A program made the translations under genes and the position numbers. This document shows positions 60,813-64,000 of a DNA stretch of 64,000 nt, piece after piece; position 1 is the first letter of the stretch; every line of letters starts with the position of its first letter. Under the pieces are notes generated by a model, which worked only from the letters and a program-made list of their open reading frames with translations, searched no databases and was not told where the DNA came from. Source of the stretch: JABJAG01 sp965222215 (GTDB lineage Bacteria; Pseudomonadota; Alphaproteobacteria; UBA6615). Where the stretch lies: NCBI GenBank assembly GCA_965222215.1, contig OZ244931.1:3410001-3474000 (forward strand), read 5' to 3'.

Positions 60813-61262
60813 TCAGTGTTTGGGCGGAAACTTAACAACCGAAAGCCAGAAATCGTCGATCGCCCGTACGACGTCCCGGAAACTTTCTATATCCAACGGT
60901 TTCACAATATAGCAGTTCGCCGAAAGTTCGTAGCTTGTTTCGATGTCATCTTCCGCGTCGGACGTGCTGAGGACGGCCACGGGAATCTTCTTCCAGTCCG
61001 GATTGGACTTGATGTGCCGCAAGGCTTCACGGCCGCTCATGCCCGGCAGGTTAAGATCGAGAAGAATAATGTCCGGTGTCGGCCGCCCGGCGTACTCGCC
61101 CTCGCCACCCAGAAATTCAAGCGCCTGGGAGCCATCGCTCACGACGTGAAGCTCGCTCTGCACCTGAAGAGTGGACATGGCCTCACGCACGAGCATGACG
61201 TCGCCCGGGCTGTCTTCGACCAGCAGAACGTTGCGACTTTCAGGCACCGAAGAAACACTCAT
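60813..61262 (-). CDS. Rcp1-like single-domain response regulator
   Basis: 149-residue receiver-only regulator. Acidic pair Glu16-Asp17 (LLVEDSPGD), phosphoacceptor Asp69 (IILLDLNLPGMSG), switch Thr100 (VLSTSDAEDD) and Lys121 (IVKPLDIESF) are all present, so phosphorylation is expected. The sequence pattern fits the Rcp1 type that partners phytochrome-like kinases. Its ATG overlaps the stop of the multi-PAS kinase (ATGA), so it is the cognate receiver of that kinase. Confidence 0.94.
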   Translation of the reverse strand: MSVSSVPESRNVLLVEDSPGDVMLVREAMSTLQVQSELHVVSDGSQALEFLGGEGEYAGRPTPDIILLDLNLPGMSGREALRHIKSNPDWKKIPVAVLSTSDAEDDIETSYELSANCYIVKPLDIESFRDVVRAIDDFWLSVVKFPPKH

Positions 61263-64000
61263 CGTCGATCTCCCTCATCCGGCACGACAGGCAGGGTGAA
61301 CCAGAAACTCGTCCCCTCACCCGGCATCGAATCCACCCAGATGCGTCCACCGTGCCGCTCGACCACCTTCTTGCAAATCGAAAGGCCGATACCATTACCT
61401 TCGAAATCGCCACGCGCGTGCAATTGCTTGAACACTTCGAAAACGCGTTCGTGATGTTTCGGATCCAGTCCGATCCCGTTGTCCGAGACCGAACAAACGA
61501 CCTCGTCGCCGCGCCTGTTCGTTTCGACCGTCACTAAGGGTGACGCGTCGGACCGGAACTTTATCGCATTGGAAACCAGGTTCTGGAACAGTTGAATCAG
61601 GAGTGTCCGATCGCCGATCACGGTTGGCAGGGCCTCAAATCGGAGCGAGGCCCCTTCCCCCTCGATCTGGGACGCAAGATTGGCCTCCACGGCCTCAAGC
61701 ACCTCAGAGAGATCGACCGGCGCGACCACAAGATCGGCGGTCCCCGTGCGCGACAGCTTCAGGAGGTCCTCGATCAGGCCCTGCATGCGCTTCGCGCCGT
61801 CGACGGCAAAGCGAATAAACTCTTTGCCCTGCTCGTCCAGCTGTTCGCCATACCGCTCCTGCAGCAGCCCGCAGAAACTCGACACCATGCGCAACGGCTC
61901 TTTCAGGTCGTGCGAGGCGACGTAAGCGAAGCGTTCGAGCTCCTCGTTCGTGCGCTCCAGTTCCTCGGTATAGGCGCGAATTTTTTCCTCGATTTCATAG
62001 CGTTCGGTGATATCGCGGATCACGGCCATCGTCGCCTGACGCCCGTTCCAGACATAACCGGAACGAATTGTCTCGGAGTGGAAGACCTCCCCGTCGTCGC
62101 GGAGCCTGCGGATAATCATAGGGGAAATGATCTGGCTCGGCTCCAGATTGTGATGGCTTTGCAGCACCATCTCACGGTCGTCCGCATGAATGAGTTCGAG
62201 AGCCATGCGGCCATACAGGTCGGACGGCTCGTCGACACGGAACATGTCCGCCGCCGCCCGGTTGGCGAACACGATCTTTCGGTCGGCGTGGACAATAATC
62301 GCGTCGGGCGTGGCTTCCGTGATGGTGCGGTGGCGATCCTCGCTTTCCCGGAGTGCGCGCTGCGCAGCGAGCTCGTCGGTAATGTCTCGTGCGATAACCA
62401 GAAAACCGGTTTCGCCCTGCCAGTCGATCACAGTCCCCGTGGCGCGGCTGTCAAACTCTGACCCGTCGACACGCAGGCGCCGGTAGTCCGAAACCGGCGT
62501 AGTTACGCCCTCGCGAACAACTTCCCGCCATTTCCGGACGCGGTTGTGCTCGTCTGGATGCACGAAGTCCATAATCCTGCGGCCGACGAGGTCTTCGGCG
62601 TTTCTTGCGCCGAACATGCTGACGGCTGCGGGGTTTACATACCGGATCGTCCCACCAGCATGAACGAAAGTCGCCTCCGGCATGAGTTCCAGAATCTTGC
62701 TATAACGCTCCTCGAGTGCAGCCCGGGCACGTTCGGCCTCGGCCCGGTCCGTAACGTCGCGCACGATCGACAAAGTCGCCGGCGAGCCTTCCCAGATGTA
62801 GCGGCAGCCGGAAATCTCCGCAGCGAATTCACTGCCGTCGAGACGTATCCGGCGGCTTTCCATCACGCTGACCGCCCCCTCTTCCGCAATCTGCCGGCGC
62901 CTCGAATTTACGATGTCATGCAGATCCGCCGGAATGAGATCCAGCGGATCGAGCCCGATGAGGTCGTTCATCGTCTTTGCGCCGAAAATCTGCACGGCTG
63001 CCTTGTTGGCAAACACGATTCGTTCGAACATGTGGATCAGCACGGCATCGGGTGTCACCTCGACGATCTGGCGATGGCGTTCCTCACTTTCCAACAGCGC
63101 CTTCTGGGTTGCGATGCGTTCAGACACGTCGCGGATTACGACCAGTTGTGCTTCCCGGCCATCCCACGAAATCAGACGTTTGCGCCCTTCACCGAAAAAG
63201 CTAGATCCGTCAAGACGCATACGCCGCACATCAACCACACGTTCGTCATCACCCTGGCGGATCCGCGCCAGATTCTCGGCTACTGCGCGCCGGCCCTCTG
63301 GATGCACGAGGTCGTCGGCCACGACCCCGATCAACTCCTCCTTGTTCTGCGCACCGAAAAGGCGCACCGCAGCGTCGTTGACGAACACAAGCATGCCATC
63401 GACGTGCACGATTATCGCATCGGGGTTGATCTCCGCGAAGTCGCGCTGGCGCGCCTCGCTTTCGGCCAGCGCGCTGATGGTGCGTTCCTGGTCCGTAAGA
63501 TCGCGCACGACCATGAGCGTCGCCGGTGCGTCTTCCCAGACGATAGGCGCACCGCGGCCTTCGGACGGGAACAGTTCGCCATTCAGCCGCCTCCGGTGGA
63601 CGAAGATCGGACGGCTGCCGTCCGGTTCGGACAGCCGTCTATGGCTTTCCAACACCCGGTCAAGGTCATCCTCGGCGATCAGATCCCAGGCGAGACGCCC
63701 GATCAGGTCGGACATGGAGCGCGCGGCGAACATGTGAACGGCAGCGGGGTTTGCCCACAAAATCTTGCCTTCCCGATGCACGTAGAGCGCATCGGGCACA
63801 AGGGTCGCGATTTCGCGCTCGCGGGCCCGTGCCTCCTCGAGGCGGCTCTCGCGTTCCATCTCCGGTGTCACGTCGCGCCCGGTGAACAGAACGCCGAAAA
63901 TCTCTCCGGCATCGTTTTCAAGCGGGGACACCCGGAGCGATATGCGCACGCGTGTGCCGTCCTTCCGTATCCGGTCGACCTGGCGCGGCGCGATCGGCGA
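61259..64000 (-). CDS. Multi-PAS histidine kinase, N-terminus beyond window edge
   Basis: At least 914 residues of a sensor kinase; the frame is open to the edge, so the true start lies outside. It contains at least five repeated PAS units, recognisable by recurring FAEINPDAIIVHVDGMLVFV-like segments (for example TPDAVLIHMFERIVFANKAA and TPDAIIVHADRKIVFANRAA). They are followed by a coiled linker, HisKA with RFAYVASHDLKEPLRMVSSF (phospho-histidine in SHDLKEP) and a C-terminal ATPase (NLVSNAIKFRSDAS, DNGIGLDPKHHERVFEVF, GNGIGLSICKKVVERHGG). The SHDLKEP form is shared with phytochrome-like kinases. The paired regulator overlaps by four bases. Confidence 0.94.
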   Translation of the reverse strand, partial: SPIAPRQVDRIRKDGTRVRISLRVSPLENDAGEIFGVLFTGRDVTPEMERESRLEEARAREREIATLVPDALYVHREGKILWANPAAVHMFAARSMSDLIGRLAWDLIAEDDLDRVLESHRRLSEPDGSRPIFVHRRRLNGELFPSEGRGAPIVWEDAPATLMVVRDLTDQERTISALAESEARQRDFAEINPDAIIVHVDGMLVFVNDAAVRLFGAQNKEELIGVVADDLVHPEGRRAVAENLARIRQGDDERVVDVRRMRLDGSSFFGEGRKRLISWDGREAQLVVIRDVSERIATQKALLESEERHRQIVEVTPDAVLIHMFERIVFANKAAVQIFGAKTMNDLIGLDPLDLIPADLHDIVNSRRRQIAEEGAVSVMESRRIRLDGSEFAAEISGCRYIWEGSPATLSIVRDVTDRAEAERARAALEERYSKILELMPEATFVHAGGTIRYVNPAAVSMFGARNAEDLVGRRIMDFVHPDEHNRVRKWREVVREGVTTPVSDYRRLRVDGSEFDSRATGTVIDWQGETGFLVIARDITDELAAQRALRESEDRHRTITEATPDAIIVHADRKIVFANRAAADMFRVDEPSDLYGRMALELIHADDREMVLQSHHNLEPSQIISPMIIRRLRDDGEVFHSETIRSGYVWNGRQATMAVIRDITERYEIEEKIRAYTEELERTNEELERFAYVASHDLKEPLRMVSSFCGLLQERYGEQLDEQGKEFIRFAVDGAKRMQGLIEDLLKLSRTGTADLVVAPVDLSEVLEAVEANLASQIEGEGASLRFEALPTVIGDRTLLIQLFQNLVSNAIKFRSDASPLVTVETNRRGDEVVCSVSDNGIGLDPKHHERVFEVFKQLHARGDFEGNGIGLSICKKVVERHGGRIWVDSMPGEGTSFWFTLPVVPDEGDRR

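Noticed and set aside
1..64000. CRISPR arrays, insertion sequences, prophage genes, rRNA
   Set aside because: No regularly spaced direct repeats, transposase, integrase or phage structural motifs, and no rRNA-like sequence, were found on reading the window.

Overview
The window is high-GC DNA, densely packed with genes and without rRNA, phage or insertion-sequence genes. Family content (TRAP transporters, a GrdB/PrdB-type selenoprotein pair, KaiB next to PAS histidine kinases, DUF1036, DUF983) and the repeats containing a TCATTGCGAG / CTCGCAATGA palindrome suggest an alphaproteobacterium, perhaps a free-living marine or soil Rhodospirillales-like organism. That placement is inference.

The most distinctive part is 3.4-21 kb, a nearly self-contained selenocysteine locus. 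It holds selA-selB (3491-6816), a tRNA-Sec with UCA anticodon (15078-15173), a selD gene fused to an NDH-2-like flavoprotein (15248-17461), and three genes whose in-frame UGA is best read as selenocysteine. These are a peroxiredoxin-like protein with a UPYC motif (9876-10349) and two tandem GrdB/PrdB-like proteins with UPQC and UPSC motifs (19766-20998 and 18503-19756). A conventional gene caller would lose the N-terminus of the first and split each of the other two. A hairpin resembling a bacterial SECIS element follows each UGA. Between the sel genes lie a BON-domain protein, a PhyH-like oxygenase, cupins, a TauABC-like ABC transporter with a DsrE-like protein, and an alpha/beta hydrolase.

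0-3.4 kb carries a partial 3-hydroxybutyrate dehydrogenase, a luciferase-like monooxygenase, an EamA exporter and an isochorismatase-like hydrolase. 21-48.8 kb is mainly catabolic and transport genes. It has two TRAP operons, two tandem molybdenum-hydroxylase large subunits of identical length, acyl-CoA dehydrogenase and CoA-transferase genes, a D-threonine-aldolase-like enzyme, a CaiB-like CoA transferase next to an isocitrate-lyase-family lyase, a penicillin acylase/GH3 amide synthetase operon, and a TRAP/2Fe-2S reductase/gentisate 1,2-dioxygenase series. 48.8-55.6 kb holds a copper ATPase with its CueR-like regulator, a FAH hydrolase, an SDR, a DM13 protein and a PQQ-type sugar dehydrogenase.

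55.6-64 kb is a signalling block with a degenerate receiver, a FlaG-like protein, a receiver-GGDEF-EAL protein, a receiver-PAS histidine kinase, a multi-PAS histidine kinase that runs off the window, and its response regulator. In the middle sits an intact kaiB, flanked by what look like deletion remnants of a response regulator and of kaiC.

No gene-free stretch is clearly longer than 300 bases. The two longest are 10915-11214 (an inverted-repeat element plus an AT-rich leader) and 20999-21295 (divergent upstream regions, nothing else recognised).
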